Below are positions 14,733 to 25,150 of a DNA stretch of 43,344 bases, one piece after another (position 1 is the stretch's first letter; each line of letters starts with the position of its first letter). The notes below the pieces were generated by a model, which saw only the letters and a program-made list of their open reading frames with translations, made no database searches and had not been told where the DNA came from. Origin of the DNA: Elusimicrobiota bacterium (GTDB taxonomy: Bacteria > Elusimicrobiota > Elusimicrobia > Elusimicrobiales > UBA9959). The DNA lies in the NCBI GenBank assembly GCA_030651035.1, contig JAUSCK010000099.1, forward strand, positions 1 to 43,344, in the 5' to 3' direction. The translations under genes were made by a program, and so were the position numbers.

Positions 14733-17700
14733 TTAATAGAGTACCGCTAGTTTAAATTGCTGCCGCTCTGTCTTGCCAGTATAGCGCTTTTCAATGATGC
14801 AGATGTAGCCGCCCGGCGCCGCTGTTTTCCCCGTGCCGTTGCGGCCGGCCCAGGGCCACACCTTGTTGCCCCCCGAACCTTCGGCGCGCGCTTCTTCATA
14901 CACCAGGTTGCCCTCTAAAGTGAACAGTTTTAAAATCACTTTAGCGGGAGCTTTCAGAAAAAACCCTATCTGGGTGGGGCCGCGCTCCGGATCGAACGGG
15001 TTTGGCCAATTATATGGTTTGACCATGGGGGGCGTCTGCTCCAGGGTCCAGACCGGGATGCCCGGGCCGAGTTCGGAATAATCGCTGAACCCCCCGGCGT
15101 TGTTTTCCGCCCGCACCCGGGCGAAAACAGATTTGCCGCCGGGAAGCCCGGTCGCCTGGTAGGAGAGTTCAAGGCCGACATCTTCCGCGTTTAAGATGTC
15201 ATTTCCGTAGCGGGCCGTACCCACGTCCAGGAAGTAGCTTTTGATCCCGCTCTCCGTATCGGCGGCCGGAGACCAGGAAAACAGTATATTCGAATCGTAA
15301 GAGAACTTGCGGTCGGCCTGCACAGTCGCGAGGCGCTCGGGCGCGGTACGGTCCACCAGTACCCCAAGGCTTGACACGGGAGAATATTGGCTTAAGATCC
15401 CGCCCTCATCAATGGCCCTTACCTTCAGGTAATAAGTCTTGCCATTGGCTGCCGGGTCCAGTGTGAAGCTCGCCAGCGGGCCGATTTCAGAGTCAACCAG
15501 CACGTTGAAATCGGCCGGCGTGGTGCCTACTGACACAACATAGGTGGAAATAAGGGTGTCGCCGAAGGCGATGGCGGGCGGCCAGCTCCAGGTGATCCCG
15601 GAGGTGGCGGTAAAAGCTCCGGGCACAGGGACGGGCTGGCCCGGGGGCAGGACTGTGCTTAGCGCCACATGAAAGGGCCCGATGTCGGCCGTCTTGTAGC
15701 CGAGCGCATTGAAGTTGTAGCTCCGCAAGTGGAGGTACCAATAGCCGTTTCCCGTGGCCGTGGTGGTCACTACTCCTAAAGCGGCCCAGCTCGACTCCTG
15801 GTCGTTCCAGACATGGGTGGCGTTCCTGTCCCAGGCGGAACGGTAGAACTGCAGCCCTCCCGTCCCGGTGGAGACGGTGTTGGTAAAGCTGAACGTGGTC
15901 ACGTTAACGGACCCGGTGGTCGTGCTGGCCGAGACGGCAGGCAGGGCCGCATAGGTGAGCGCGCCGCCGAGCTCAAGCTCCGCGGTCGGTACGCCGCCGT
16001 AATTGCGGGCGCGTACGCGGGCGTAATAAGTTGTGTTCGGGGCCAGCGCGAAACCTTCGCTCACCCCCGTCACGGCGGCGCCGGCCCACAGGAGCGAGAA
16101 GTCAGGCCGCGTGGAAACCTCCGCCTCGTACTGCGTCCCGGCGGGGTTGCCGCCCGCGGACCATTGCACGGTCAAACCGCTGTCAGTCAAAATAAAGGGG
16201 GGCACGGCGGGCTGCGGAGGCACTGCCAGGGTGAAGGTGGAGACGACGGTGTCGGCATATGGTCCCGCGCTCCCGGAAAAATTAACCGCCTTAACCCTTG
16301 CCGTGTAGATCGTGTTGGGGGTCAGGCCGGTGAAAGCGGCCTGGCTGCCCGGCGTAGCTGAGGAGCGAAAAATGCTCACGAAGTTATCCCTGGATATTTC
16401 CGCTACATAGGCGGTGTTCTGCGGATTGCCGTTGGCCGTCCAGCCCAGCGCGAGGGCTGAACTGGTAACACCGCTGAAAGGCGAGGCCGCCAGGGCGGGG
16501 GGCAGCGGCAAAGTGACTGCCGCAACGGCCGCCGTGTAACCGCTCGGCACATTGTCCCTGTTCACCGCTTTGACGCGGCCATAGTAGGTCGTGTTGGGGA
16601 GCAGCCCGCCGAAGGTCTGGCTGAGGGCCAGTGTAGCGGCCGAGGAAATGGCCGTGCCCGGTGAGAAGCCGGCGCTTGATACCTCTACGCTGTAGAAGGT
16701 GCCGCCGGGGTTGCCCCCGTCTCCCCAGGTGAAGGTGAAGGCGGCGGCCGAAACCGCGGTGAACGGCTGGTCCGCGTTGAACGGGACCGTAGCCAAAGTG
16801 GCCGTTGAGCGGATCGGGCCGGAGTAGGGGCCGTCCACGCCCAGGAAGTTGCGGGCTTTTACCCGGGCCTGGCAGATCGTGTTGGGCGTCAGCACGGCGA
16901 ACGCCGCGTTTGTTGACAGTGTCGAGGCAGAAGCGACGATCGTGACAAAGCTGTCTTTCGAGATCTCGGAAATATATAAAGTCCCGCCCGGGTTCCCGCC
17001 GCTCTCCCAGCTGAAGGTTAAGCCGGCGGTACTAAGGCCGGTAAAAGGCGAGGCCGGGACAACAGGGGCCAAAGTGTAGGTCACCGTTGAGACGGCGCCG
17101 GTATAAGAGGTTGGGTTGCCCCCCACACCGATGGCGCGGACATGGACATAATAGGTGGTATTGACCGACAGTCCCGTAAAAATATAATTCAGGTTAGTCG
17201 TAACTTCCGACGAGACAGGCGCGGAGAAGCTGCTGCTGGTGGAGATTTCCGGATTGTAGCTGGTCCCGGGGGCATTGCTGCTGTCACCCCAGGTGAAGGT
17301 CAGGCCGCCGGCCGAGAGGGCAGGGAAGGGCACAGCAGCATTGCCGGGCGCCGAAATAGAGGTAGCGGTGGAAACGATCGGAGAGGAATACTGCCCCGGG
17401 ATCCCGGCGAAGTTTACGGCCCGCACCCGGGCCTGGTATACCATGTTGGCCGAAAGCCCGGAGAAGGCCGCGCTCAGGGCGCTGGTCCGGATCGCGCTGG
17501 ATACGCTTACGAACCCGTCCCTGGAGATCTCGGCCGCATAGCGCGTATCGGGCGGGTTCCCTCCCTCGCTCCAGTTGAAGGTTAAGCCGGTTGTATTGAC
17601 GTTGGTAAAAGGCGAGGCCGGGACAACAGGGGCCAAAGTGTATGTCACGGTGGAGACGGCGCCCGCATAAGACGTAGGGTTGCCCCCTACGCCGAGGGCG

Positions 17701-20700
17701 CGGACATGGGCGTAATAGGTGGTGTTGACCGACAGTCCCGTAAAAACGTAATTGAGGTTAGTTGTAACATCCGAAGAGACGGGCGCGGAGAAGCTGCTGT
17801 TAGTGGAAATCGCGGGGTTGTAGTTGGTGCCCGGTGGATTGCCGCCGTCTCCCCAGGCGAAAGTCAGGCCGCCGGCCGAGAGGTCCGGGAAGGACACGGC
17901 AGCATTGCCGGGCGCCGAAATAGAGGTGGCGGTGGAAACGATAGGTGAGGAATACTGCCCGGTGATACCGGCGAAGTTGACGGCCCAGACGCGCGCCTGG
18001 TATACAGTGTTGGCCGCAAGCCCGGAGAAGGCCGTGCCCAGGGCGCTGGTCCGGATCGCGCTGGAGATGCTCACGAACCCGTCCCTGGAGATCTCGGCCG
18101 CATAGCGCGTGCCGGGCGGGTTGCCGCCCTCGGTCCAGCTGAAGGTAAAGCCGGTCGTGCTGATGCTGGTAAACGGCGAGGCCGGGATGGCGGGCTCCAA
18201 AGTATAGGTCACAGAAGAAACGACGGGGCTGGAATAGGGGCTGGCCAGGCCGCCGACTCCTAGGGCGCGGACACGGGCGTAATAAGTGGTATTGACCGCT
18301 AGTCCCGTGAAAATATAATTCAGGTTAGTCGTAACTCCCGACGAGACAGGCGCGGAGAAGCCGCTGCCGGTGGAGAGCTCGGGATTATAGTTGGTGCCGG
18401 AGGCATTGCCGCTGTCTCCCCAGGCGAACGTCAGGCCTCCGGCCGAGAGGTTCGCGAATGGTACGGCAGCGTTACCGGGCGCGGAACTGGCCGTAACGGT
18501 GGAAACGATGGCGGAGGAATACTGCCCCGGGATACCTGCGAAGTTGACCGCCCACACCCGGGCCTGATATACCGTGTTGGGCGCAAGCGCGGAGAAGGTT
18601 GCGCTGAGTGCGCTGGTCTGTATCGCGCTGGATACGCTTACGAACCCGTCCCGGGATATCTCCGCCGTATAGGCGGTGTTCTGCGGGTTGCCGTTGGCCG
18701 TCCAGTCCAGCGTAAAACCTGAGCTGGTCACGCCGCTGAAAGGCGCGGCTGCCAGGGCGGGCGACAGCGGCAAAGTGACCGCGGCAACTACCGCCGGGTA
18801 GCCGCTCGGCACATTGTCCATATTCACAGCTTTAACGCGGGCGTAGTAGGTTGTGTTGGGCAGCAGGCCGCTGAAGGTCTGGTTGAGGGCCAGCGTAGCG
18901 GCCGAGGAAATGGCCGTGGCCGGGGCGAAGTTGGAGCTTGAAATCTCAACAGTGTAGGCGGTTCCGCCGGGGTTGCCCCCGTCCGCCCAGTTGAAGGTGA
19001 AGGTTGCGGCTGAGACCGCGGTAAATGACTGGCCCGTGTTTAACGGGATAGTGGCGAGGGTAGTTGTTGAGCGGATCGGGCTGGAGTAGGGCCCGTCCAC
19101 GCCCAGGAAGTTGAGGGCTTTCACGCGGGCTTGGTAGATAGTGTTTTGCGCCAAACCGGAGAACGCCGCGCTTGTTGACAGGGTGGAGGCGGAAGCGATA
19201 AGCGTGGCAAAACTGTCCCTGGAGATCTCGGCCGTGTAGCGTGTGCCGGGAGGGTTGCCGCCCTCGACCCAACTAAAGGTAATGCCGGCTGTGCTAATGC
19301 CGGCAAAAGGCAAGGCCGGGACGGCAGGGGCCAAAGTGTAGGTCACGGTGGAAGCCACGGGGCTGGAATAGACGCTGGCCAGGCCGCCGACCCCGAGGGC
19401 GCGGACATGGGCGTAATAAGTTGTATTGACCGCCAGCCCGGTGAAAATATAATTGAGGTTAGTGGTGACTTCCGAAGAGACGGGCGCTGAGAAGTTGCTG
19501 CTGGTGGAAATTTCAGGATTATAGTTGGTCCCGGAGGCATTGCCTCCGCCCGCCCAGGAGAAGGTCAGGCCGGCAGCGGAAAGGTTCGGGAAGGACACAG
19601 CAGCGTTACCGGGCGCTGAACTGGCGGTAGCGGTGGAAACGATGGCGGAGGAATACTGCCCCGGGATACCTGCGAAGTTGACCGCCCATACCCGTGCCTG
19701 GTATATCGTGTTGGCCGCAAGCGCGGCGAAGGCCGCGCTCAGCGCGCTGGTCTGGACCGCGCTGGATATGCTTACGAACCCGTCCTGGGATATCTCCGCC
19801 GTATAGGCGGTGTTCTGCGGGTTGCCGTTGTCCGTCCAGTCCAGCGTGAAACCTGAGCTGGTCACGCCGCTGAAAGGCGCGGCTGCCAGGGCGGGCGACA
19901 GCGGCAAAGTGACAGCGGCAACTACCGCCGGATAACCGCTCGGGACATTATCCATGTTAATCGCTTTGACGCGGCCATAGTAAGTCGTGTTGGGCAGCAG
20001 GCCGCTGAAGGTCTGGCTAAGGGCCAGGGTAGCGGCCGAGGAAATGGCCGTGCCCGGGGCGAAGTTGGAACTTGAGGTCTCGACAGCGTAGGAGGTTCCG
20101 CCGGGGTTTCCACCGTCTCCCCAGGTGAAGGTGAAGGTGGAGGCCGAGACCGCGGTGAACGGCTGGTCCGCGTTGAACGGGACAGCGGCCAAAGTGGTCG
20201 TTGACCGGATAGGGTTGGAGTAGGGCCCGTCCACGCCAAGGAAGCTGCGCGCTTTTACCCGGGCCTGGTAGATAGTGTTAGGCGTCAGGCCGGAGAACGC
20301 CGTGCTTGGCGATAGCGCAGCGGCGGAAGCGATAAGCGTGGCAAAGCTGTTCCTGGAGAGCTCGGAAATATATAAAGTCCCGTCCGGGTTCCCGCCGTTC
20401 TCCCAGCCGAAGGTTAGGCCGGCGGTGCTAAGGCCGGCAAAAGGCGATGCCGGGACAGCGGGGGATAAAGTGTATGTTACGGTGGAGATGGACCCCGTGT
20501 AGGAAGTGGGGGCGCCGCCCACGCCGATGGCGCGGACGTGGGCGTAATAGGTGGTATTTACCGACAGTCCCGTGAAAACGTAATTGAGGTTAGCGGTGAC
20601 CTGCGACGAGACGGGCGCGGAGAAGTTGCTGCTTGTGGAGATCTCGGGGTTGTAGCTGGTGCCGGTGGTATTGCCGCCGGCCTCCCAGGAGAAGGTCAGG

Positions 20701-23144
20701 CCGCCGGCCGAAAGGTTAGTGAAGGGTATAGCGGCATTGCCGGGTGCGGAAATAGCGGTGGCGGTGGAAACGATGGGGGAGGAATACGGACCCGGGATGC
20801 CGGTGAAGTTTACGGCCCGCACCCGCGCCTGGTATACCGTGTTGCCCTCAAGCGCGGAGAAGGGCGCGCTCAGGGCGCTGGTCCGGACCGCGCTGGAGAC
20901 GCTCACGAACCCGTCCCTGGAGATCTCGGCGGTATAGAACGTCCCGCCCGGGTTACCACCGTTCTCCCAGGCGAAAGTGAAGCTGCTTGCAAAGACCAGA
21001 GTGAACGGCGGGACGGCGGTAACCGGGGACAGCGTCAATGTCACCGTGGAAACGACGGGGTTGGAATAGGGGCTGGCCAGGCCGCCGGCCCCGAGGGCGC
21101 GGACACGGGCGTAATAGGTGGCGTTGACCGACAGGCCCGTGAAAACATAGTTCAGGTTGATCGTGACAGCCGAAGAGACAGGGGCTGAAAAGTCGCTGTT
21201 GATGGAAATTTCAGGATTGTAGCTGGTCCCGGCGCTGTTGCCGTCAGATCCCCAATTGAAGGTCAAGGCGTTGTCCGAGAGGTTCGTAAACGGGGCCGGG
21301 GCATTGAGCGGAGACGACGTGTTCGTGATGGTGGTGACGGCGGCGGTGAAGGCCGTATCCAGCCCGTTGTGGTTTTGCGCCCTGGCACGGGCATAATACA
21401 AGGTATTAACCGCCAGGTCAGTGAAAGCGGCGCCGGTATTAAAAGTACTTGAGGACCTGGCTAGCGTGGCGAAGTTATCTGTAGATATCTCGGCGATGTA
21501 GCGGGTCAGCGGCGGGTTGTCCGCGCCGTTCCAGCTGAAAATAAAGCCGGTAGAATTAACCCCGGAGAACGAGGGGCTGGCCGGGGCTGCGGCCAGGGTC
21601 GCGGTGGAGACGACAGGCGTGAAACCCGTAGGTAAATTGTCCAGGTTGATAGCCCGGACCCGGAAGTGGTATGTGGTGTTCGGGATCAAGCCCGCCGGGG
21701 CGGAGGAGAGCGATGTGACATAGGAGGTGTACACGTTCCCCCCGAAATTAATATCGGTGGAGCGGTCCACCCCGTAGCTGGTGTAGGCCGGGTTGGCGGG
21801 CTCGCCAGCGCTCCAATTCAGGTTAAGAGAATAGGCGGCCACGGCTGTAAAGGCGCTGGCGGCGGCGCCGGGCAAGCCTGCCAGAGTGTGAGTTGAAACC
21901 GGATCAGAGGGCAGGCTGTCCGAATGGTCCGTGAAAGCCGTCGCGTACCGTGTATAGGCGGTGTTGGGTATCAGGCCGGTTTCCGTGGCCGAGACCGCGC
22001 CGCCGGTGACCACGAGCTGGGGCGATCGGTCCGGAGTGCGGTAGCTTACGGTGCCGCTATAGAGCCTGTACTGCCTGGAAGCCTCGGCTGCGTCCCCCCA
22101 GTCAGGGGCCGCTGTCCAGCTCCAGGTGATGGAAGTCGAAAACACGTTCGGGACTGTCAGGCTCGCGGGGGAGGAAGCCACTCTGGCGAAGGAGACCACC
22201 CCGACAGAACCCGGCTGGGAGGACGGGCCACCTTCGGGACCATTGGCTGACTTGGCGCCTTTCGAACCACCATTCGTGCTGATGGCTACGGAGAAAGCCG
22301 CCTGTCTGTAATAGATCTTAACCCGTCCGCCGCCCCCGCCCCCTCCTGGATATGGCGTATCCGAACCGCTGGCGGCCGCGTCTCCGCCCTTGCCGCCAGC
22401 GGCGTTTATTACGCCGCCCACGGTAGCGGAGTCCATACACCGCAGGAGCAAAGACCCTCCGGAACCGCCGCCGCCGGCGTCCGCTGGTTTAGTGGAGTTG
22501 CCACCCGGCACACCGCGGACGAAAATAGAGCCTGTTAACGTGAAGGAGGAGGCTTCCAGGTAGATGGAGGCCCCGCTCTGGCCTCCGCTTCCGCCCGTTT
22601 GTGAACCGGATCCCCCGCCCCCGCCGCCGCCGGAACCCTGTGAGAGCGAACCGGGGGAGACAGGGAAGGCGGTATCGTCGTAAGCGGCTCCCCCGTCGCC
22701 CGGCAGGCCCGGCGGGATAGATCCGCTGCCGTTTCCCCCGTCTCCGCCGTAGCCGCCTCCGCCCCCGCCCATATTAATGGCGGCGCCCATACCCGGGCCC
22801 CTTCCTTCGCCATCGCCTCCGGGCAGTCCCGGATCGCCGCCTATCCCGCCGACTTCTCCGCGGCCCGATCCGTTCAGTGTTCCGGGAATAGAGATGGTGG
22901 AGGCGAAGATGACTAGTGAAATGCCGGGGGTCACGAAGACCGTGGTTCCCGCATTTATCTGGAAGAGTCCGACGTTGGTGAAGACGCCGCTGAGGACGTC
23001 ATTTGGCGAGCAGGGAATAGAATTGTTCGCTGTGCTGCCCGGTCCGCAGATCAGGCTCCCTCCTACCAGGTCGCGCCCTTCAATGGTGGCGGCCCCGGCT
23101 ATAGCGGGCAGGAAAAGAAATGCTGAAAGAAGGCGGCTTATCAT
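14733..23144 (-). CDS. Giant secreted fibronectin type III repeat protein with FlgD-like C-terminus
   Basis: The 2803-aa protein starts with a signal peptide (cleavage likely after 'AIAGA', residue ~18). A glycine-rich domain (~95-320) resembles those of many secreted proteins and contains long Gly runs. About 22 FN3 modules of 91-98 residues follow (~327-2401), then three more divergent Ig/FN3-like modules (~2402-2706). The last 97 residues ('WPNPFDPERGPTQIGFFL', then 'GGYICIIEKRY') resemble FlgD-like/Por-type C-terminal domains used for surface sorting. Its role is probably adhesion or structural display outside the cell; this is inferred. It overlaps the PorV-like gene upstream by four bases and is followed four bases later by the cyclase. 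Confidence 0.88.
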   Translation of the reverse strand: MISRLLSAFLFLPAIAGAATIEGRDLVGGSLICGPGSTANNSIPCSPNDVLSGVFTNVGLFQINAGTTVFVTPGISLVIFASTISIPGTLNGSGRGEVGGIGGDPGLPGGDGEGRGPGMGAAINMGGGGGGYGGDGGNGSGSIPPGLPGDGGAAYDDTAFPVSPGSLSQGSGGGGGGGSGSQTGGSGGQSGASIYLEASSFTLTGSIFVRGVPGGNSTKPADAGGGGSGGSLLLRCMDSATVGGVINAAGGKGGDAAASGSDTPYPGGGGGGGRVKIYYRQAAFSVAISTNGGSKGAKSANGPEGGPSSQPGSVGVVSFARVASSPASLTVPNVFSTSITWSWTAAPDWGDAAEASRQYRLYSGTVSYRTPDRSPQLVVTGGAVSATETGLIPNTAYTRYATAFTDHSDSLPSDPVSTHTLAGLPGAAASAFTAVAAYSLNLNWSAGEPANPAYTSYGVDRSTDINFGGNVYTSYVTSLSSAPAGLIPNTTYHFRVRAINLDNLPTGFTPVVSTATLAAAPASPSFSGVNSTGFIFSWNGADNPPLTRYIAEISTDNFATLARSSSTFNTGAAFTDLAVNTLYYARARAQNHNGLDTAFTAAVTTITNTSSPLNAPAPFTNLSDNALTFNWGSDGNSAGTSYNPEISINSDFSAPVSSAVTINLNYVFTGLSVNATYYARVRALGAGGLASPYSNPVVSTVTLTLSPVTAVPPFTLVFASSFTFAWENGGNPGGTFYTAEISRDGFVSVSSAVRTSALSAPFSALEGNTVYQARVRAVNFTGIPGPYSSPIVSTATAISAPGNAAIPFTNLSAGGLTFSWEAGGNTTGTSYNPEISTSSNFSAPVSSQVTANLNYVFTGLSVNTTYYAHVRAIGVGGAPTSYTGSISTVTYTLSPAVPASPFAGLSTAGLTFGWENGGNPDGTLYISELSRNSFATLIASAAALSPSTAFSGLTPNTIYQARVKARSFLGVDGPYSNPIRSTTTLAAVPFNADQPFTAVSASTFTFTWGDGGNPGGTSYAVETSSSNFAPGTAISSAATLALSQTFSGLLPNTTYYGRVKAINMDNVPSGYPAVVAAVTLPLSPALAAAPFSGVTSSGFTLDWTDNGNPQNTAYTAEISQDGFVSISSAVQTSALSAAFAALAANTIYQARVWAVNFAGIPGQYSSAIVSTATASSAPGNAAVSFPNLSAAGLTFSWAGGGNASGTNYNPEISTSSNFSAPVSSEVTTNLNYIFTGLAVNTTYYAHVRALGVGGLASVYSSPVASTVTYTLAPAVPALPFAGISTAGITFSWVEGGNPPGTRYTAEISRDSFATLIASASTLSTSAAFSGLAQNTIYQARVKALNFLGVDGPYSSPIRSTTTLATIPLNTGQSFTAVSAATFTFNWADGGNPGGTAYTVEISSSNFAPATAISSAATLALNQTFSGLLPNTTYYARVKAVNMDNVPSGYPAVVAAVTLPLSPALAAAPFSGVTSSGFTLDWTANGNPQNTAYTAEISRDGFVSVSSAIQTSALSATFSALAPNTVYQARVWAVNFAGIPGQYSSAIVSTVTASSAPGNAAVPFANLSAGGLTFAWGDSGNASGTNYNPELSTGSGFSAPVSSGVTTNLNYIFTGLAVNTTYYARVRALGVGGLASPYSSPVVSSVTYTLEPAIPASPFTSISTTGFTFSWTEGGNPPGTRYAAEISRDGFVSISSAIRTSALGTAFSGLAANTVYQARVWAVNFAGITGQYSSPIVSTATSISAPGNAAVSFPDLSAGGLTFAWGDGGNPPGTNYNPAISTNSSFSAPVSSDVTTNLNYVFTGLSVNTTYYAHVRALGVGGNPTSYAGAVSTVTYTLAPVVPASPFTNVNTTGLTFNWSEGGNPPDTRYAAEISRDGFVSVSSAIRTSALSAAFSGLSANMVYQARVRAVNFAGIPGQYSSPIVSTATSISAPGNAAVPFPALSAGGLTFTWGDSSNAPGTSYNPEISTSSSFSAPVSSEVTTNLNYIFTGLSVNTTYYVHVRAIGVGGNPTSYTGAVSTVTYTLAPVVPASPFTGLSTAGLTFSWESGGNPGGTLYISEISKDSFVTIVASASTLSTNAAFAVLTPNTICQARVKARNFLGVDGPYSGPIRSTATLATVPFNADQPFTAVSAAAFTFTWGDGGNPGGTFYSVEVSSAGFSPGTAISSAATLALSQTFGGLLPNTTYYGRVKAVNRDNVPSGYTAAVAAVTLPLPPALAASPFSGVTSSALALGWTANGNPQNTAYVAEISRDNFVSIFRSSATPGSQAAFTGLTPNTIYTARVKAVNFSGSAGPYADTVVSTFTLAVPPQPAVPPFILTDSGLTVQWSAGGNPAGTQYEAEVSTRPDFSLLWAGAAVTGVSEGFALAPNTTYYARVRARNYGGVPTAELELGGALTYAALPAVSASTTTGSVNVTTFSFTNTVSTGTGGLQFYRSAWDRNATHVWNDQESSWAALGVVTTTATGNGYWYLHLRSYNFNALGYKTADIGPFHVALSTVLPPGQPVPVPGAFTATSGITWSWPPAIAFGDTLISTYVVSVGTTPADFNVLVDSEIGPLASFTLDPAANGKTYYLKVRAIDEGGILSQYSPVSSLGVLVDRTAPERLATVQADRKFSYDSNILFSWSPAADTESGIKSYFLDVGTARYGNDILNAEDVGLELSYQATGLPGGKSVFARVRAENNAGGFSDYSELGPGIPVWTLEQTPPMVKPYNWPNPFDPERGPTQIGFFLKAPAKVILKLFTLEGNLVYEEARAEGSGGNKVWPWAGRNGTGKTAAPGGYICIIEKRYTGKTERQQFKLAVLY
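15942..22166 (-). repeat. Tandem FN3-coding repeats with a four-module higher-order pattern
   Basis: The modules group into four types by sequence: A ('NYNPEIST'), B ('LSTAGLTFSW'), C ('FTAVSAATFTF') and D ('FSGVTSSGFTLDW'). The order A-B-C-D occurs at residues ~801-1177, ~1178-1555 and ~1933-2309 (about 20744-19614, 19613-18480 and 17348-16218). Between them lie A-X-A-X units in which X starts like B and ends like D. The pattern suggests recent duplication of ~1.13-kb blocks plus recombination between modules. Confidence 0.8.
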
Positions 23145-25018
23145 TTTAGCGCGGCCTCCAGTTTTGCCTTAAGCTTTGACGCGCCCTCGTTGCCGGGGTC
23201 CAGCTCGAAGATCCTGGACAGCGTTGCGGACGATTCGCGGTACTGTTTCTTTAAATATTGATCCACCGCCACATAGTAAAGGCGTTCCGCTTCCTTCTTG
23301 AGCGCGGGCTTGACCTTGACGGAAACGGCGGCCCGCGCGGTTTTTAATTTCTCGTTGATCCCGGGGGAAGCGGGAGCCATCTGAAGTATCGCCTGGTAGG
23401 CCGCAACAGAGGCTTTAAAATCTTTTTTCTCATCTTCCAGGGCCGCCTGCCTGGATAACTGGTCCACTTTTTCCTGTATGGTTTGGTTAAGCTCCGCAAG
23501 AAGGAGTTTTGACTGCTCATGCCCGCTGTCCACCTTGAGCGCCTTGCTGACTTCGGCTGCGGCTTCCACTATAAGCCCCTGCGCCCTCAAGTCTTGTGCC
23601 TTGGTTAAAAATTGGGAGAGCTGAACGTCTATGATGTCCCTTTGCGCCCGGGCGAGCATTTCCGTTTCCTGGGTCCCCAGGCGGGATTTTATAGTTTCTA
23701 TGGCCTGCTTGGCCTCCTCGTTGGCGGGGTCGACCTGGAGCACGGCTTTCCAGTATTCAAGGCTGACCAGGATGTTGCCCTGCTGGTATTGCTGCCGGGC
23801 CAGGATGACCGAGCTCTCTATAAGCTGCCGGCTGAGCTGCAGGGCGAACTCAGCCTTGAGGTCCTCAAGTTTCCCTTCTACCTGCTTATTTGAAGGGTCC
23901 AGAAGATCCGACTTTTCCAGGTTGCTGATGGCCGCGGTGAGGTTGCCTTCCTTCGCCGAATTCATACCCTCCAGATAATAACTATGGGCCAGGCGTTTAG
24001 CTTCATCCTGGTCAAGCCTTCTCATTCCGCGCCTGATCTCCTCGGCCCGCTCAGGCCCGGTCATCCCGAATTTAACCGAGAGCGAAATAATGTGGCTTGC
24101 CGCGAGTTCATGCAGGAGGATCGCGTAGTCAAACCGATAGTTGGGTCCTTGAGCTCCCACGCCCAGAGAAATACCTTTGGCCTCTATACCGGCGCGGACC
24201 GCGAACTTGTTGAGATACCAGATCTCCGAACCGCCGCCCGGGTGGAATCTGCCGGCATAATAATTGGTCCTGGCGGCCAGGATAGCTTTCAGCTCTTTAC
24301 CGATGAGCCGCGTATAGGCCGGCGCGATGTCAATGACTTTCGGGAAAGAGACGGGTTTAGCTACCAGGGTGACCGACGGCGGCAGGATATTCTGGACAGC
24401 GATCCCCAGCGAAAACCCTTTTTTGTGCCTGTAGAGCAACCCCGCGTCCGCCCCTGTGCCTGAGCCGTTCACAGTATCAATCTGCTGCACGATATTCTTA
24501 ATACTGAGCCCTATGTTGATCTTCCCCTGGAGAATATCAGGCGTATAGGCCGCGGGAAGCCTGCTCGCCAATCCGAACTGCAGCATGCTGTTGGTGATGG
24601 AGAAAGTGGCGGGGGTGTCAAAGGCGGTTGCCCGCTTCTGAAAATTTCCGCCGGTTTGACGAAGATACCCGCCGCCGATGGCGCTGAGCTTGTTAAACGG
24701 CAGCCCGAAGCCGATGAAGTCGTTGCTGGTGTCGGCGAAAAGAGTGATATGGTTAAGCGTCAGTTCCGGTTTTATGAGCAGCGAGAGGCCGGCGGGGTTC
24801 CAGTAAATTGCGCTGGCATCGTCGGCTATGCCGGCAAAGGAGCCGGCGAGCCCCAGGGCGCGCGCTCCCGCGCCCTGCCGGGTAAATGAGCCCGGCAGCC
24901 CGCCGTCAGGTTGTGCCCGGACGCAAACCGGGGCGATCGATAAGGCCATGCTGAGAATACAGACGGACAAAGGGCATGTCCATTTATTTAAAAGGCCTGT
25001 TAAAGCGGGAGAATTCAT
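23141..25018 (-). CDS. PorV/PorQ-like outer-membrane protein with C-terminal TPR region
   Basis: The 625-aa protein has a signal peptide ending near 'CVRA-QP' (residues ~14-36). A beta-barrel-like domain with the PorV/UPF0164 opening 'GARALGLAGSFAGIADDASAIYWNPAGL' split over ~50-77 follows; I read it as alternating beta strands to ~320. A helical TPR-like region (~330-620) with repeats such as 'AISNLEKSDLLDPSNKQVEG' completes it. PorV-type proteins help deliver type IX-secreted cargo to the surface in Bacteroidota. I prefer the ATG at 25018; an in-frame TTG at 25045 is possible. The stop overlaps the start of the FN3 gene (ATGA), so the two are co-translated. A PorV barrel joined to TPRs is uncommon in my knowledge. 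Confidence 0.82.
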   Translation of the reverse strand: MNSPALTGLLNKWTCPLSVCILSMALSIAPVCVRAQPDGGLPGSFTRQGAGARALGLAGSFAGIADDASAIYWNPAGLSLLIKPELTLNHITLFADTSNDFIGFGLPFNKLSAIGGGYLRQTGGNFQKRATAFDTPATFSITNSMLQFGLASRLPAAYTPDILQGKINIGLSIKNIVQQIDTVNGSGTGADAGLLYRHKKGFSLGIAVQNILPPSVTLVAKPVSFPKVIDIAPAYTRLIGKELKAILAARTNYYAGRFHPGGGSEIWYLNKFAVRAGIEAKGISLGVGAQGPNYRFDYAILLHELAASHIISLSVKFGMTGPERAEEIRRGMRRLDQDEAKRLAHSYYLEGMNSAKEGNLTAAISNLEKSDLLDPSNKQVEGKLEDLKAEFALQLSRQLIESSVILARQQYQQGNILVSLEYWKAVLQVDPANEEAKQAIETIKSRLGTQETEMLARAQRDIIDVQLSQFLTKAQDLRAQGLIVEAAAEVSKALKVDSGHEQSKLLLAELNQTIQEKVDQLSRQAALEDEKKDFKASVAAYQAILQMAPASPGINEKLKTARAAVSVKVKPALKKEAERLYYVAVDQYLKKQYRESSATLSRIFELDPGNEGASKLKAKLEAALK

Positions 25019-25150
25019 TGCAAACTCTTTTAAGTCCCCTTTCAATAATTATTTTTATCCTTTTCTGCTTTATATTATTACGGAAGAAGTCACAGAACCA
25101 ATGAAAATATCGCCTGTCTTTTCGCCAGTAATGAGGCCCGCGATCATAGT

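Noticed and set aside
14733-23144. Periodic DNA repeats suggesting a satellite or CRISPR-like array
   Set aside because: The period equals 91-98 codons in one open frame encoding FN3 modules; there are no short identical repeats with unique spacers.
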